64,000 bases of DNA from Vibrio rhodolitus. GTDB lineage: Bacteria > Pseudomonadota > Gammaproteobacteria > Enterobacterales > Vibrionaceae. The notes under the pieces were generated by a model. That model had not been told where the DNA came from. It saw only the letters and a list, made by a program, of their open reading frames with translations, and ran no database searches. The DNA is taken from NCBI RefSeq assembly GCF_003350325.1, contig NZ_QLYZ01000001.1, positions 62,001 through 126,000 of the forward strand, written 5' to 3'. A program made the position numbers and the translations under genes. Shown here one piece after another: positions 45,910 through 55,664 of the stretch; position 1 is the first letter of the stretch; each line of letters begins with the position of its first letter.

Positions 45910-47193
45910 ATGGCAACTTCTATTTTTGGTTGGCTAGGTCTGCTGTTTGCAGGTATGCCAGTAGGGTTTTCCCTAATTTTCGTCGCGCTGCTGTTCCTTC
46001 TATTAACCGGTAGTACAGGTATTAACTTTGCAGCGCAGCAAATGATCACTGGTGTCGATAACTTTACACTGTTATCTGTACCATTCTTCGTTCTAACCGG
46101 TCACTTAATGAATAGTGCTGGTATTACAGAGCGTATTTTCAATTTCGCTAAAGCGATGGTAGGGCATATCACTGGTAGTTTGGGTCACGTAAACATCATG
46201 GCAAGCTTACTGTTCTCAGGTATGTCAGGTTCAGCGTTGGCAGATGCCGGCGGTCTTGGTCAGCTTGAAATCAAATCGATGCGTGATGCGAAGTACGATG
46301 ACGACTTCTCAGGCGGTTTGACAGCGGCGTCTTGTATCATCGGTCCACTAGTACCACCTTCAGTACCGCTGGTTATTTACGGTGTGGTATCAGGTACTTC
46401 GATTGGTGCACTATTCTTAGCAGGTGCAGTACCAGGCATTCTTTGCTGTCTTGCTTTGATGATCATGAGTTACTTTATCTGTAAAAAGCGCGGCTACATG
46501 GTGTTACCAAAAGCGAGTGGTCGTGAGCGTCTAGTTGCGTTTAAAGAAGCTTTCTTATCGCTGCTTACACCAATCATCATTATCGGCGGTATTTTCTCGG
46601 GCAAATTTACACCGACTGAAGCGGCTGCAGTATCTTCACTTTACGCTCTATTCTTAGGCACTGTGGTTTACAAACAGCTAACGCTAGCAGGGTTTGTTGA
46701 TATCTTAAAAGAGACTGTTAACAACACGGCGGTTGTGGCACTAATGGTAATGGGTGTGACTGTATTTGGTTGGATCGTAGCTCGCGAGCAGTTGCCGCAA
46801 ATGCTGGCTGATTTCTTCCTAAGCATCAGTGATAACCCACTAGTACTGCTACTGCTGATCAACTTACTGCTGTTGTTCTTGGGTACCTTTATTGAATCGT
46901 TAGCGCTGCTATTACTTCTCGTTCCATTCCTAGTGCCAGTGGCAGTATCTGTTGGTATTGACCCTGTTCACTTTGGTGTAATGGCTATCTTGAACCTAAT
47001 GATTGGTATTTTGACTCCGCCTATGGGTATGGCGCTGTTCGTGGTGGCAAGGGTAGGTGACATTCCTTTCCACGTGCTTACTCGTGGTGTAATTCCACTA
47101 CTAGTACCACTGTTTATTGTACTTGCGCTAGTGGCGATTTTCCCTCAGTTCACTCTGTTCTTACCTGAGCTATTCCTTGGTTACGGACAATAA
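45910..47193 (+). CDS. siaM: Sialic acid TRAP transporter large permease
   Basis: A 427-residue DctM-type subunit with 11-12 TM helices and two conserved half-repeats, for example NIMASLLFSGMSGSALADAGGLGQLEIKSM and PPSVPLVIYGVVSG, then NLMIGILTPPMGMALFVVARV. It provides the ion-coupled transport path. It starts six bases after siaQ and precedes nanA by 60 bases, in which a GAGCCA/TGGCTC hairpin lies (47216-47233). Confidence 0.93.
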   Translation: MATSIFGWLGLLFAGMPVGFSLIFVALLFLLLTGSTGINFAAQQMITGVDNFTLLSVPFFVLTGHLMNSAGITERIFNFAKAMVGHITGSLGHVNIMASLLFSGMSGSALADAGGLGQLEIKSMRDAKYDDDFSGGLTAASCIIGPLVPPSVPLVIYGVVSGTSIGALFLAGAVPGILCCLALMIMSYFICKKRGYMVLPKASGRERLVAFKEAFLSLLTPIIIIGGIFSGKFTPTEAAAVSSLYALFLGTVVYKQLTLAGFVDILKETVNNTAVVALMVMGVTVFGWIVAREQLPQMLADFFLSISDNPLVLLLLINLLLLFLGTFIESLALLLLLVPFLVPVAVSVGIDPVHFGVMAILNLMIGILTPPMGMALFVVARVGDIPFHVLTRGVIPLLVPLFIVLALVAIFPQFTLFLPELFLGYGQ

Positions 47194-47253
47194 AATTTAG
47201 ATTAAAACAACAAGTGAGCCACTGCGGTGGCTCCGATTAAGTAGGATGTAAAA

Positions 47254-48150
47254 ATGAACAAATTAACTGGTTTGATTGCTGCTCCACATACTCCGTTTGA
47301 TGTAAATAACAAAGTTAACTTTGGCGCGATCGATCAAATCGCTGAGCTGCTGATTGCTCAAGGTGTAACAGGTGCGTATGTGTGTGGTACCACAGGTGAA
47401 GGTATCCACTGTTCAGTTGAAGAGCGTAAAGCCATTGCTGAGCGCTGGGTTAAAGCTGCTGACGGCAAACTTGATATCGTACTTCATACGGGTGCATTGA
47501 GTATTGCAGACTCAATCGAGCTAACTCAACATGCAGAAACTCTTGATATTCTTGCAACTTCTGCAATTGGTCCATGTTTCTTTAAACCAGGTAGTGTTGA
47601 TGATCTAGTTGAATACTGCGCGCAAATTGCCGCTGCGGCGCCTTCAAAAGGTTTCTACTACTACCATTCAGGTATGTCTGGCGTGAACCTAGACTTAGAG
47701 CAGTTCCTTATTAAAGGTGAACAACGCATTCCAAACCTAACTGGTGCGAAATTCAATAACTCAGATCTGTATGAATACCAACGTGCTGTACGCGCTTGTG
47801 GCGGTAAGTTTGACGTGCCATTTGGTGTTGATGAGTTCTTACCTGCAGGTCTCGCAGTAGGCGCGGTCGGTGCGGTAGGTAGTACCTACAACTACGCAGC
47901 ACCTCTTTACCTCAAGATCATTAAAGCGTTTAACAAAGGTGACCAAGCAACGGTTACTTCGTTAATGGATAACGTTATTGCCATCATTCGCGTACTAGTG
48001 GAATACGGCGGTGTGGCGGCTGGTAAAGCAGCAATGCAACTGCACGGTATTGACGCGGGTAACCCACGTACACCAATCCGTTCTCTGACTGAAGCTCAAA
48101 AAGCAGATGTTGTGGCGAAAATGCGCGATGCAGGTTTTCTCAACATGTAA
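47254..48150 (+). CDS. nanA: N-acetylneuraminate lyase (Vibrio/Bacteroides-type)
   Basis: A 298-residue TIM-barrel aldolase cleaving Neu5Ac to ManNAc and pyruvate. Landmarks: GTTGEGIHCSVEERK, YYYHSGMSGVNLDLE with the catalytic Tyr, and LTGAKFNNSDLYEYQ with the Schiff-base Lys. The YYHSGMSGVN form differs from the YNIP form of E. coli NanA and is typical of the second NAL group. It is the fourth gene of the siaPQM operon and ends at a strong terminator. Confidence 0.92.
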   Translation: MNKLTGLIAAPHTPFDVNNKVNFGAIDQIAELLIAQGVTGAYVCGTTGEGIHCSVEERKAIAERWVKAADGKLDIVLHTGALSIADSIELTQHAETLDILATSAIGPCFFKPGSVDDLVEYCAQIAAAAPSKGFYYYHSGMSGVNLDLEQFLIKGEQRIPNLTGAKFNNSDLYEYQRAVRACGGKFDVPFGVDEFLPAGLAVGAVGAVGSTYNYAAPLYLKIIKAFNKGDQATVTSLMDNVIAIIRVLVEYGGVAAGKAAMQLHGIDAGNPRTPIRSLTEAQKADVVAKMRDAGFLNM

Positions 48151-48175
48151 TCGGATAAATATGTAATCCGTTTAA

Positions 48176-48213
48176 GCCGCAACAAAGGGCAAGGCTCTTT
48201 GTTGCGGGTTTTC
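48176..48213 (+). terminator. Terminator after nanA
   Basis: CGCAACAAAG / CTTTGTTGCG stem followed by GGTTTT, between nanA and the second lyase. It makes siaPQM-nanA a transcript distinct from, or only partly read through into, the next gene. Confidence 0.8.
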
Positions 48214-48252
48214 GATATCAACTAGCATGAAAATCGAACGTTGGAGTGCGAT

Positions 48253-49122
48253 ATGCAAGGGATCTACCTGCCGTTAATGACACCATTTAAACCAAGTGGT
48301 GAGATTGATTTTGGTTGTTTAGAAGCGATGTTTGAACATCATATTCGTCAAGGCGTACACGGATTTTATATCGGTGGCAGCTCTTCTGAATGTTTTATGA
48401 TGTCGATTAAAGAGCGCCAACGGTTACTTGGCGAGATTGCTAAAATCAATCGCGGTAGAGTGCCGCTTATCGCCCATGTTGGGGCTATCTCTCTATTTGA
48501 AGTGAAGCAGTTAATCGACAGCGCGGTGACTGCTGAGTACAGCGCGATTTCTGCCACACCGCCATTTTACTACGGTTTCACTAAAGCCGAAGTGGGGCAT
48601 TTTTATCGCAGCATTGCTGAGTATTCGTTATTGCCGCTACTCTTGTATAACATCCCAGGCACGACAGGGGTCAATTTCACCCATCAAGAGCTATTTGAGT
48701 TATCAGAGCTGCCGAATGTGATTGGGCTTAAGCACACTACCAGCGATATGTTCTTTATCGAGCAACTGCGTCAACGTTTTGCCACCAGTGTGATTTTCCA
48801 CGGTGAAGATACTATGTTGGTGAATGGCTTGCAGATGGGCGCAAGTGGCGGTATCGGTAGCACCTATAACATAATGTCGGCTGACTATGTCGCAATATTC
48901 GAAGCGATGCAAAGTGGGGATACTGAAACGGCGATGGCGCTGCAACGTAAAGTGAATCGTGTAACCGCAGAGCTGCTAAAGCACGGGGTGTATCAGTCGA
49001 TCAAGTTCCTAATGCACGAGAAAGGCGTGGATTACGGGCATTGCCGTGAGCCATTTTTACCGTTATCGAGTCAGCAAAAAGGTCTACTCGCTCGCGTAAT
49101 AGACGATATTTACTTCAAGTAA
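48253..49122 (+). CDS. Second N-acetylneuraminate lyase (E. coli-type)
   Basis: A 289-residue DapA/NanA-family aldolase. It carries E. coli NanA-like landmarks: GVHGFYIGGSSSECFMMS, LIAHVGAISLFE, SATPPFYYGF, LLYNIPGTTGVNFT with the catalytic Tyr, VIGLKHTTSDMFFIEQLR with the Schiff-base Lys, and GASGGIGSTYNIM. These make it closer to the E. coli group than to the lyase 100 bases upstream, so the locus holds two different lyase types. In the phosphate/T-E position it reads SSSE rather than STGE or TTGE. The ATG at 48253 has GGAG six bases before it. It may act on a different sialic acid or related keto acid; that is not shown by sequence. Confidence 0.85.
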   Translation: MQGIYLPLMTPFKPSGEIDFGCLEAMFEHHIRQGVHGFYIGGSSSECFMMSIKERQRLLGEIAKINRGRVPLIAHVGAISLFEVKQLIDSAVTAEYSAISATPPFYYGFTKAEVGHFYRSIAEYSLLPLLLYNIPGTTGVNFTHQELFELSELPNVIGLKHTTSDMFFIEQLRQRFATSVIFHGEDTMLVNGLQMGASGGIGSTYNIMSADYVAIFEAMQSGDTETAMALQRKVNRVTAELLKHGVYQSIKFLMHEKGVDYGHCREPFLPLSSQQKGLLARVIDDIYFK

Positions 49123-49219
49123 CATGAATTGTAAGGCGTTTTGCTGGACAGCAGTGTCAATAATACGCCGTTTTTGATATTTTTGCCGCAGCAAAAATGA
49201 TGATGTCATGAGGCAACGT

Positions 49220-50053
49220 ATGGGCTCACCTAAAAATTTATTAGTTCGACTACGTTCGAATATCGAGCCGTTAAGCAAGAAATTGCGAGTGGTAGCGGAA
49301 TACATTTCAGAAAACGCCAATGAGGTTCAGTATCAAACCATTACTGACTTGGCGCGTAATACCGCGACCAGTGAAGCGACCGTGGTTCGCTTATGCCGCG
49401 ACATGGGTTACAAAGGTTATTCCGATTTTCGTATGGCATTGGCGGTTGAGCTTTCTCAAACTCAGGCTCAAAGCGTACAAGATATCGAAGGCGATATTTG
49501 TGATGTGTCGGCGCAAAATGCTGCTGCGGGTCTACTCGACACCGCAAAACTCATCGATCGCAAAGCCTTAGCGAAGATCAGCGAGCGTGTGCATCAAGCT
49601 AAGTTTATTAACTGTGTTGGTGTTGGCGCGTCGAGTATTGTGGGGCGCTACCTTGCGTATCGTTTACTGCGTATTGGTAAGAAAGTCACCATGTTTGAAG
49701 ACACGCACCTTGCGGCAATGAATGCGGTACGCAGTGAACAGGGCGATCTGTGGTTTGCGATCTCAAGTTCGGGCTCAACTCGTGAAGTGATCCACGCGGT
49801 AACACAAGCTCATGAGCGAGATGTACCCGTTATCGCCTTAACGAACATTAGCCATAGCCCGCTGAGTACGATTTGCAGTGAGATGTTGGTTGCGGCAAGA
49901 CCGGAAGGACCGTTAACCGGCGGTGCATTTGCGTCAAAAGTAGGCGCATTACTATTGGTCGACGTGTTGGTGAACAACTTGATTGAGAGCTACCCAGAGT
50001 ACTCTGAGTCAGTGTTGGATACTGCACAAGTGGTAATGCCTTTACTGAAATAA
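49220..50053 (+). CDS. nanR: NanR, RpiR-family sialic acid regulator
   Basis: A 277-residue regulator. The N-terminal RpiR HTH is seen as LSKKLRVVAEYISENANEVQYQTITDLARNTATSEATVVRLCRDMGYKGYSDFR. A SIS sugar-phosphate domain follows (VGVGASSIVGRYLAYRLLRIGKKV, ISSSGSTREVIHAV). In V. vulnificus the equivalent NanR represses the nan operons and is released by ManNAc-6-P. Start at 49220 has GAGG six bases upstream. It sits between the second lyase and the mutarotases. A/T-rich palindromes at 44273 and 50106-50148 are its likely targets. Confidence 0.88.
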   Translation: MGSPKNLLVRLRSNIEPLSKKLRVVAEYISENANEVQYQTITDLARNTATSEATVVRLCRDMGYKGYSDFRMALAVELSQTQAQSVQDIEGDICDVSAQNAAAGLLDTAKLIDRKALAKISERVHQAKFINCVGVGASSIVGRYLAYRLLRIGKKVTMFEDTHLAAMNAVRSEQGDLWFAISSSGSTREVIHAVTQAHERDVPVIALTNISHSPLSTICSEMLVAARPEGPLTGGAFASKVGALLLVDVLVNNLIESYPEYSESVLDTAQVVMPLLK

Positions 50054-50064
50054 ACACATTTTAT

Positions 50065-50090
50065 AAGCCTGCATTGTGCGGGCTTTATTT
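50065..50090 (+). terminator. Terminator after nanR
   Basis: AAGCCTGC-ATT-GTGCGGGCTT imperfect stem followed by TATTTT, shortly after the nanR stop. Confidence 0.6.
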
Positions 50091-50105
50091 TGGAATTTTT
50101 ATAAA

Positions 50106-50148
50106 GGAAATATTTTTATAAAGATCTAGTAGTGGAAAATATTTTTGT
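50106..50148 (+). promoter_or_regulatory. NanR-like A/T-rich elements upstream of the nanM pair
   Basis: GGAAATATTTTTAT (50106-50119) and GGAAAATATTTTTGT (50134-50148) are two similar elements 28 bases apart in the nanM upstream region. They resemble GAAAATAATTTTC in the nanE/siaP region, so the mutarotase genes may belong to the same NanR regulon. Inference from similarity only. Confidence 0.5.
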
Positions 50149-50213
50149 TTTATTTTGCGGTTGATAAAACCCGTTAGAGGTCAATCCCCGCGCTTAATAA
50201 GGAAATAACGAAC

Positions 50214-51374
50214 ATGAAACCCTGTTACTTCAAAACGCTATACCCTACATTAATTACGGCATCTTTGCTTGCTGCCTTTTCTGCCTCTGCTAGTCAAACG
50301 TGGCCTGATTTACCGCAGGGCGTGAAGAATGGTGTAGGTGCACAAGTGGACTCCAAGGTTTACGTTGGCTTAGGTTCACTTGGACAAGACTTTTACATGC
50401 TGGATTTAGAGCAACTTGATAAAGGTTGGCAAAAACAAGCCCAGTTTACTGGTCCGGCGCGTGATGGTGCGACAGCTTCGGTAATTGGTGACGATATCTA
50501 TATTTTTGGTGGTTCAGGTAAAGCGGATGCCAAAGCTAAGTCGCCAGTGATTTTTGATACCGTTTATCGCTTCAATTCAAAAGATAATAGCTGGTCACGG
50601 ATGAACACAACGGCGCCTGTTGGGCTCCTAGGTGCCGCGTCTTACTCACCAGATAATCAGCAAGTTGTTTTCTTTGGTGGCTACAACAAACCTCTATTTG
50701 ACCAATATCTGTCGGACATCTTAACCACCGATCAAAAAGCCGAACCAAAAAAATGGCAGAAGATTGTTGATGACTATATGGGGCTAAAACCTGCTGACTA
50801 CCAATGGAATAGACAAGTCTTGAGCTTTAACCCTGCAACAAATCAGTGGCAAGAGCTTGGTTCATCGCCATATTTGCCGAACTGTGGCGCGGCGTTAGTC
50901 ACAGATAAACAAAATGCACTGCTAATCAGTGGCGAGATCAAGCCGGGTCTACGTACCGACGAAGTGAAAACTTACCAATTTGGACAATCGCAACCTTGGG
51001 TGAGTGAGCATCCATTGCCAACGCCTGAATCTCAACCTCTGCAAGAAGGTGTCGCGGGGGCGTTTGCCGGGGTGAGTAATGGCGCGGTGATTGTCGCCGG
51101 TGGTGCTAATTTCCATGGCGCAAAACACGCTTTTGACAAAGGCAATATGTTTGCTCATAACGGTTTACCAAAAGCATTCAACGCCGAAACTTACGTGTTT
51201 AAAGATGGCGCATGGAAGCAAGGTAACGATCTTGCTGAAGGTGTCGCGTACGGACTTTCCTTTACGCTGCCAGAAGGCGTTTTGATTGTTGGCGGTGAAA
51301 AAGCCGATAAATCAGCCAGCACCAAAGTCGCAATGCTGACTTGGGATGGCAAACAAGTCGAACAACAGGATTAA
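50214..51374 (+). CDS. nanM: Periplasmic N-acetylneuraminate epimerase (mutarotase)
   Basis: A 386-residue Kelch-repeat beta-propeller. The signal peptide ends SASA before [17 protein letters not shown]. NanM equilibrates the alpha and beta anomers of sialic acid so the transporter meets its preferred form. Landmarks: [99 protein letters not shown] and ILVVGGEK-like final Kelch (LIVGGEKAD). It is followed two bases later by a paralogue without a signal peptide. Confidence 0.93.
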   Translation: MKPCYFKTLYPTLITASLLAAFSASASQTWPDLPQGVKNGVGAQVDSKVYVGLGSLGQDFYMLDLEQLDKGWQKQAQFTGPARDGATASVIGDDIYIFGGSGKADAKAKSPVIFDTVYRFNSKDNSWSRMNTTAPVGLLGAASYSPDNQQVVFFGGYNKPLFDQYLSDILTTDQKAEPKKWQKIVDDYMGLKPADYQWNRQVLSFNPATNQWQELGSSPYLPNCGAALVTDKQNALLISGEIKPGLRTDEVKTYQFGQSQPWVSEHPLPTPESQPLQEGVAGAFAGVSNGAVIVAGGANFHGAKHAFDKGNMFAHNGLPKAFNAETYVFKDGAWKQGNDLAEGVAYGLSFTLPEGVLIVGGEKADKSASTKVAMLTWDGKQVEQQD

Positions 51375-51376
51375 TC

Positions 51377-52438
51377 ATGAATATGCAGTTTTCACCCTTG
51401 CCTTCTTTGCCTAGTGGATTAAAGAATGGTGTCGGATTTGGTCACCAAAATAGACTCTATGTAGGGCTGGGTAGTCTAGGTAATAAATGGCTTATGCTCG
51501 ATCTTAATGAGCAACAAAGCTGGCAAGAAAAATCGGCTTTTCCGGGTGTGGCGAGAAACGATGCGGTGTGTGTACCGGTTGAAGGCGGTTGTTACGTCTT
51601 TTCCGGCGCGGGCACAACACCTGAGCTCGGCTATACTACGGTTTTGGTTGATGGCTACTACTATGATTGTGCGCAAGATTCATGGAGTTTAGTTACTGAT
51701 GACATTCCGGTTGGTCTACTTGGCGGAGCAGGCTTTGCTATGGACGATAATTTGTACTTTGTTGGCGGATACAACAAAGCGCAATTTGACGGTTTAATGG
51801 CACAGCTTAGTTCACCAGAGCTTGCCGCTGATGCTGATCTCAAGCAGGCAACCTTAGTTGAGTTTATGTCACGTCCAATTGAAGCTTATCAATGGAATGA
51901 GATGATCTATCGTTTTGATCTCTCAGCTAAGCAGTGGCAGCCTCTAGCAGAGAATCCGTTTCAAGCTAATTGCGGTGCAGGCGTTTTGCGCCGCCAAGAC
52001 AGCCTGATCCTGGTCGAAGGAGAGGTGAAACCTGGGCTGCGTAGTTTGCACACCAAGCAACTAAGATTTGCTGCTAGCCAATTGGTGGAAACAAGTTACT
52101 TGCCTGCCATCGTCGAGTCTGATTCTCAACATGAGGGGCTAGCGGGCGCATTTTGTGGTGAAGTTGACGCAATGCCAATTGTCGCGGGTGGTGCTTACTT
52201 TGTTGGTAGTCAAAACAATTACCGCAGCGAGCAATTCTACAGTCATCAAGGTCTGACCAAAACATTTACTGATGATATCTGGTGCTTTGATGGCAATAGA
52301 TGGCAACGCGTTGGCAAAATGCCACAAGGTTGTGCTTACGGAGTTGCAATAACCACACCTCATGGGCTAGCGATAATCGGAGGGGAGTCTTCGCAAGGTG
52401 AGGCACTTTGTGATAGCCACTTGTGTTTGAATAGTTAG
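51377..52438 (+). CDS. NanM-like mutarotase without signal peptide
   Basis: A 353-residue NanM paralogue. It repeats the same Kelch landmarks: [107 protein letters not shown] and GLAIIGGES. The ATG at 51377, two bases after the nanM stop, gives a protein starting MNMQFSPLPSLPSG with no signal segment, so it should act in the cytoplasm. The longer frame from 51341 overlaps nanM and adds no signal peptide. It may equilibrate anomers for the lyases or sialate made inside the cell. Confidence 0.86.
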   Translation: MNMQFSPLPSLPSGLKNGVGFGHQNRLYVGLGSLGNKWLMLDLNEQQSWQEKSAFPGVARNDAVCVPVEGGCYVFSGAGTTPELGYTTVLVDGYYYDCAQDSWSLVTDDIPVGLLGGAGFAMDDNLYFVGGYNKAQFDGLMAQLSSPELAADADLKQATLVEFMSRPIEAYQWNEMIYRFDLSAKQWQPLAENPFQANCGAGVLRRQDSLILVEGEVKPGLRSLHTKQLRFAASQLVETSYLPAIVESDSQHEGLAGAFCGEVDAMPIVAGGAYFVGSQNNYRSEQFYSHQGLTKTFTDDIWCFDGNRWQRVGKMPQGCAYGVAITTPHGLAIIGGESSQGEALCDSHLCLNS

Positions 52439-52506
52439 CGACTTGCGAATGTTTGTCTGGCTAGATAAGTTTTTGGCAAGGTGAAAACTGCAAAGTTAAT
52501 CTAAAT

Positions 52507-52538
52507 AAAGCCCGGCGCTTATAAACGCCGGGCTTTTC
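52507..52538. terminator. Bidirectional terminator between the nanM pair and the chemoreceptor gene
   Basis: AAAGCCCGGCG / CGCCGGGCTTT, 11-bp stem with T4 on the right and A/T on the left, between convergent genes. Confidence 0.85.
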
Positions 52539-52550
52539 TTTGCAGGCAAA

Positions 52551-54548
52551 TCAACCTAATCGGAATTGGTCGAGCTGCTCTTTTAGTTCATCCGCTTCTG
52601 CCTGATAACCATTTACGATCTGGTTAAGGTCATCCGCTTGGCTACTGGTTTGATGGGCGATCTCATTGAGAATATCGACGTCTTTATCAATTGCCTCACA
52701 CGCTTTTGACTGTTCGATAGTGGATTGGGCGATTGAGCTAATGTGGCTATTTACTTGCTCAATACTCTCTTCAAGCATGGCAACGCTCTCATTAACATGT
52801 TTTACCGAATCAAAAGTATCGTCACTGGCTTTTTTACTGCTTGCCATGCTTTCAACCGAGAAGCGAGTTTTCTCGCTGATCTTCGCTAAAAGTTTTTCAA
52901 TGTTCTCCGTCGCTTCTTGGCTACGTTGGGCAAGATCGCGCACCTCAGATGATACGACAGCGAAGCCACGACCATGCTCTCCGGCGCGCGCTGCTTCTAT
53001 GGCGGCGTTAAGTGCCAGCAAGTTCGTTTGCTCTGACACCCCGTTGATGGTTTCGACAATTTGACCAATGCTCTGTGTATCAGAGGCGAGTTCTGCCATG
53101 CATTTTTCGGTAGCATTGATTTGATCTATCAAGCTCTGTACCGATTTAAACGAGCGCTCACTTTGCTGTTGGCACGCTTGCACTTGGTCATTCATGGCAT
53201 TGGTGTCATCCATAGCGCGTTCTGCTGACTCAGCAATGCCGACACTCGATTGTGCAAGTTCAGTCATCGCCGTTGCTATGTTGTCACATTTCGCAATGGT
53301 TGAGTGGCTGCTCTGTTCTAGCTGTTGAGATGAATCAACAATGCGCACCAACCTTTCAGTGTTGTGGTTGTTGGTCTTGGTCACATCTAGCAGTAGGTGT
53401 TTTAGGTTGCCAATCAGTTTATTGATATTACGGGCGATGGAAGAGATCTCATCATTACCGCCGGCTTTTAACTGACAGGTGAGATCTTTTTTCTCTGACA
53501 TATAGTTAAGCTCAGAGCGAATGCTGCCAACTCGGTATCGTAGCCCTGACACTACAGATACCAGCAGCAGTGAAATCAATAGTGTGCCGACGACAGTCAC
53601 CGCGACCAAGATATTACGATTCAATACCGACTGTGCTGAGACTTGAGAGGCATAGCTCAGCATATCGTCTTGAATTGAATTGCGTAGTTGATTTAAAAGA
53701 CCGATACGCTTGGTCGCCATTGGGAACCAATCTGTCGCTTTTGGACCTTTTATAGCGTCTAAAGAACCACTTTGAGCCAAAAATTGCTGCTGCACCTTTT
53801 CGACATCTAGCCACGCACTATTTTGCTGCAATTGGTTAAGTTGGCTGAGAAATTCAGCGGGCATAACAATTTGTGCACTGCGCAGAGCATAGTCGCCCGA
53901 TTGTATGTAACTGTTGATATCGGCATAGACAACAGGAGTGGCACTACCACGGGCAAACACGCCATTTAACGCGCCGCGCACTTGTCCAGCGCGCTCTTTC
54001 ATAATCACCACCGAAACCAGAGATTTGCTTAGCGAGCTTAGCTCGTGACTACGCGTTTCACTGATTAATACATCAATGTTATCGATGATAAGTTGGTTGA
54101 GGTTTGAGTAATAACCAAATGGAGCGATTTTTGGTTGCAGGCGATCGACACCCAATCGAACTTCTTGCAGTTTACTCAATTGCGATGCAACGTCTTGTAA
54201 TAAGGCATCAGTTAAACTTGCCGACAAAACGTTGGATTGAAATTGGGTCAGAGCTTGGATTGCTTGATCAACTTGTCCTCGTTGCTTTGATAGGTTGTTA
54301 ACAATTTCAGGATTACCTTTACTGCCAAGTACGCCGGCAGTGAGACCACGTTCAACCGCAAGGTTATGCGCAAGGTTGTCGTAGTGAATAACAAGGTTGA
54401 CGAGTTGTTCGTCGCGAAGTGTGGTGTGCGATTTGTTATTAAGAGCGAAAATATCAAGCGCTGCCAGTACAACCGCGATAGTGACGGGAATAGCCACCGA
54501 CAAACTGACGATAAGATAGAGTGGGAACCGACGTAGTATTGACTGCAT
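52551..54548 (-). CDS. Methyl-accepting chemotaxis protein with NIT sensor domain
   Basis: A 665-residue transmembrane chemoreceptor. TM1 is at about 10-32. A large periplasmic NIT (nitrate/nitrite-sensing-like) domain follows, with the marker [14 protein letters not shown] and later [24 protein letters not shown]2 is at about 310-330, then HAMP, then the cytoplasmic signalling domain with the hairpin tip [43 protein letters not shown]. Ligand unknown; NIT-domain receptors bind nitrate in some proteins. It stands next to the sialic acid locus but is transcribed toward it and separated by a terminator, so a functional link is not shown. Confidence 0.9.
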   Translation of the reverse strand: MQSILRRFPLYLIVSLSVAIPVTIAVVLAALDIFALNNKSHTTLRDEQLVNLVIHYDNLAHNLAVERGLTAGVLGSKGNPEIVNNLSKQRGQVDQAIQALTQFQSNVLSASLTDALLQDVASQLSKLQEVRLGVDRLQPKIAPFGYYSNLNQLIIDNIDVLISETRSHELSSLSKSLVSVVIMKERAGQVRGALNGVFARGSATPVVYADINSYIQSGDYALRSAQIVMPAEFLSQLNQLQQNSAWLDVEKVQQQFLAQSGSLDAIKGPKATDWFPMATKRIGLLNQLRNSIQDDMLSYASQVSAQSVLNRNILVAVTVVGTLLISLLLVSVVSGLRYRVGSIRSELNYMSEKKDLTCQLKAGGNDEISSIARNINKLIGNLKHLLLDVTKTNNHNTERLVRIVDSSQQLEQSSHSTIAKCDNIATAMTELAQSSVGIAESAERAMDDTNAMNDQVQACQQQSERSFKSVQSLIDQINATEKCMAELASDTQSIGQIVETINGVSEQTNLLALNAAIEAARAGEHGRGFAVVSSEVRDLAQRSQEATENIEKLLAKISEKTRFSVESMASSKKASDDTFDSVKHVNESVAMLEESIEQVNSHISSIAQSTIEQSKACEAIDKDVDILNEIAHQTSSQADDLNQIVNGYQAEADELKEQLDQFRLG

Positions 54549-55156
54549 TTTTGTTGTCTCCCTGACGCATTAGCAAGCAAAATCTTTATTAGTGTAGTTG
54601 TATATATTTTGATGTAAAAGTGTTGTTAATCAGTAAATTATCAAATGGTGATGAACGGTGTAAATATTGTACAAATATGAAGGTTGTTAGTGATTGCGGT
54701 TAGATTCTGTGCGTTTTTCGGTGGAAAAAATAAAAATGGGGGGAAAAATCAGTTGAAGATTTATGACTAAAATATCGTTAAAAAACGGCAATTCGGTTGT
54801 CTGAATTAGCGAGGATTATTTGTATATTTATATTCTTATCAGTTCTGTCTAATAAGCCAAGGTTCTATAAACGTACTCAGAATGGACAACGCATGAGCTT
54901 GGAAAATTGCCTTGTGCATTAGGCAATGAAAAGAAACAAAGGCTTATCTCATAGCCTAGAGAAAGCAAATTTTAATCCAGTAAAAGTTCCGTAATAAACG
55001 CTAAATTATTTTATAAATTCCCCTGAAATGTGCTCGAAGAGAGCGAGGTCTTTATCGGCAACAAACTTGTAAATGCGAGTTTTGGTGTGAAGGGACAAAT
55101 CGAAATATGCTTGTCCCTTCTCAAATCTAGTCAAATGATCTAGGAAGGGAATAACG
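54549..55156. other. 608-base region without a gene, with a leader hairpin
   Basis: A/T-rich divergent region between the chemoreceptor and the DUF3316 gene. It holds a 9-bp hairpin AAGGGACAA / TTGTCCCTT (55090-55119), which would lie in the DUF3316 leader, and a smaller TTGCCT/AGGCAA hairpin near 54908. A 22-codon frame near 54927 has no convincing support. I looked for a c-di-GMP riboswitch and found no match to its conserved core. Confidence 0.5.
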
Positions 55157-55513
55157 ATGAAAAGCTTAACAACAATCGCAGCACTATGTGCTTTAACGGC
55201 GGCTTCGAGTGTCTTTGCTGGTGGTTATCATTGGCAAAGCAAAGTGACCAGTATTGAAGGTGATGTCGTCGCCTCAAAACAAGCAGCTTATGATGCGGGA
55301 TTAATGATGATAAACGATTACCGCAGCAAGTCTTCACGTGAGTTGCGCAATGAGTTCTCATCTGCCTTTGATTATGTTGACCGTAACTCATTTACCATTA
55401 CCGACACGAAAGTGACCGTAGATGAGTTTCTACAAGGTGATGGTCAAATCGCTTATCAACCAGTGCTCGATGTGCGTTATGAATATAGAAAGCGTGAGCC
55501 GGGAAGCCGTTAG
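55157..55513 (+). CDS. DUF3316 family exported protein
   Basis: A 118-residue secreted protein with a signal peptide ending ASSVFA before GGYHW. The mature part shows the family pattern: a short N-terminal strand region, AYDAGLMMINDYRSKSSRELRNEF, then VTVDEFLQGDGQIAYQPVLDVRYEYRKRE. Function is unknown; such small exported proteins are common in vibrios and often form dodecin-like or tetrameric folds. ATG has AGGAAGGGA upstream. A stable hairpin precedes it in the leader. Confidence 0.8.
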   Translation: MKSLTTIAALCALTAASSVFAGGYHWQSKVTSIEGDVVASKQAAYDAGLMMINDYRSKSSRELRNEFSSAFDYVDRNSFTITDTKVTVDEFLQGDGQIAYQPVLDVRYEYRKREPGSR

Positions 55514-55664
55514 AGGTGGATGCCAACCAAAGTGCGAGAGATCCCAAAGAGAGCTGCGGCTCTCTTTTCTATTAATCAATGTATTAGCACTTTTTCTCAG
55601 GTAATATGTGTTTCTCGCTTTACTGGGCGTGCAAAGCAACTGATGACATAAAGAAGGGCAGTAA

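Noticed and set aside
51341..51376. Longer N-terminus of the second NanM-like protein
   Set aside because: It would overlap nanM by 34 bases, has no ribosome site and adds residues unlike the family.
54549..55156. c-di-GMP (GEMM) riboswitch in the gene-free region before the DUF3316 gene
   Set aside because: The conserved core and paired GGGCAAA/GCAAAGCC elements are missing; only simple hairpins are present.
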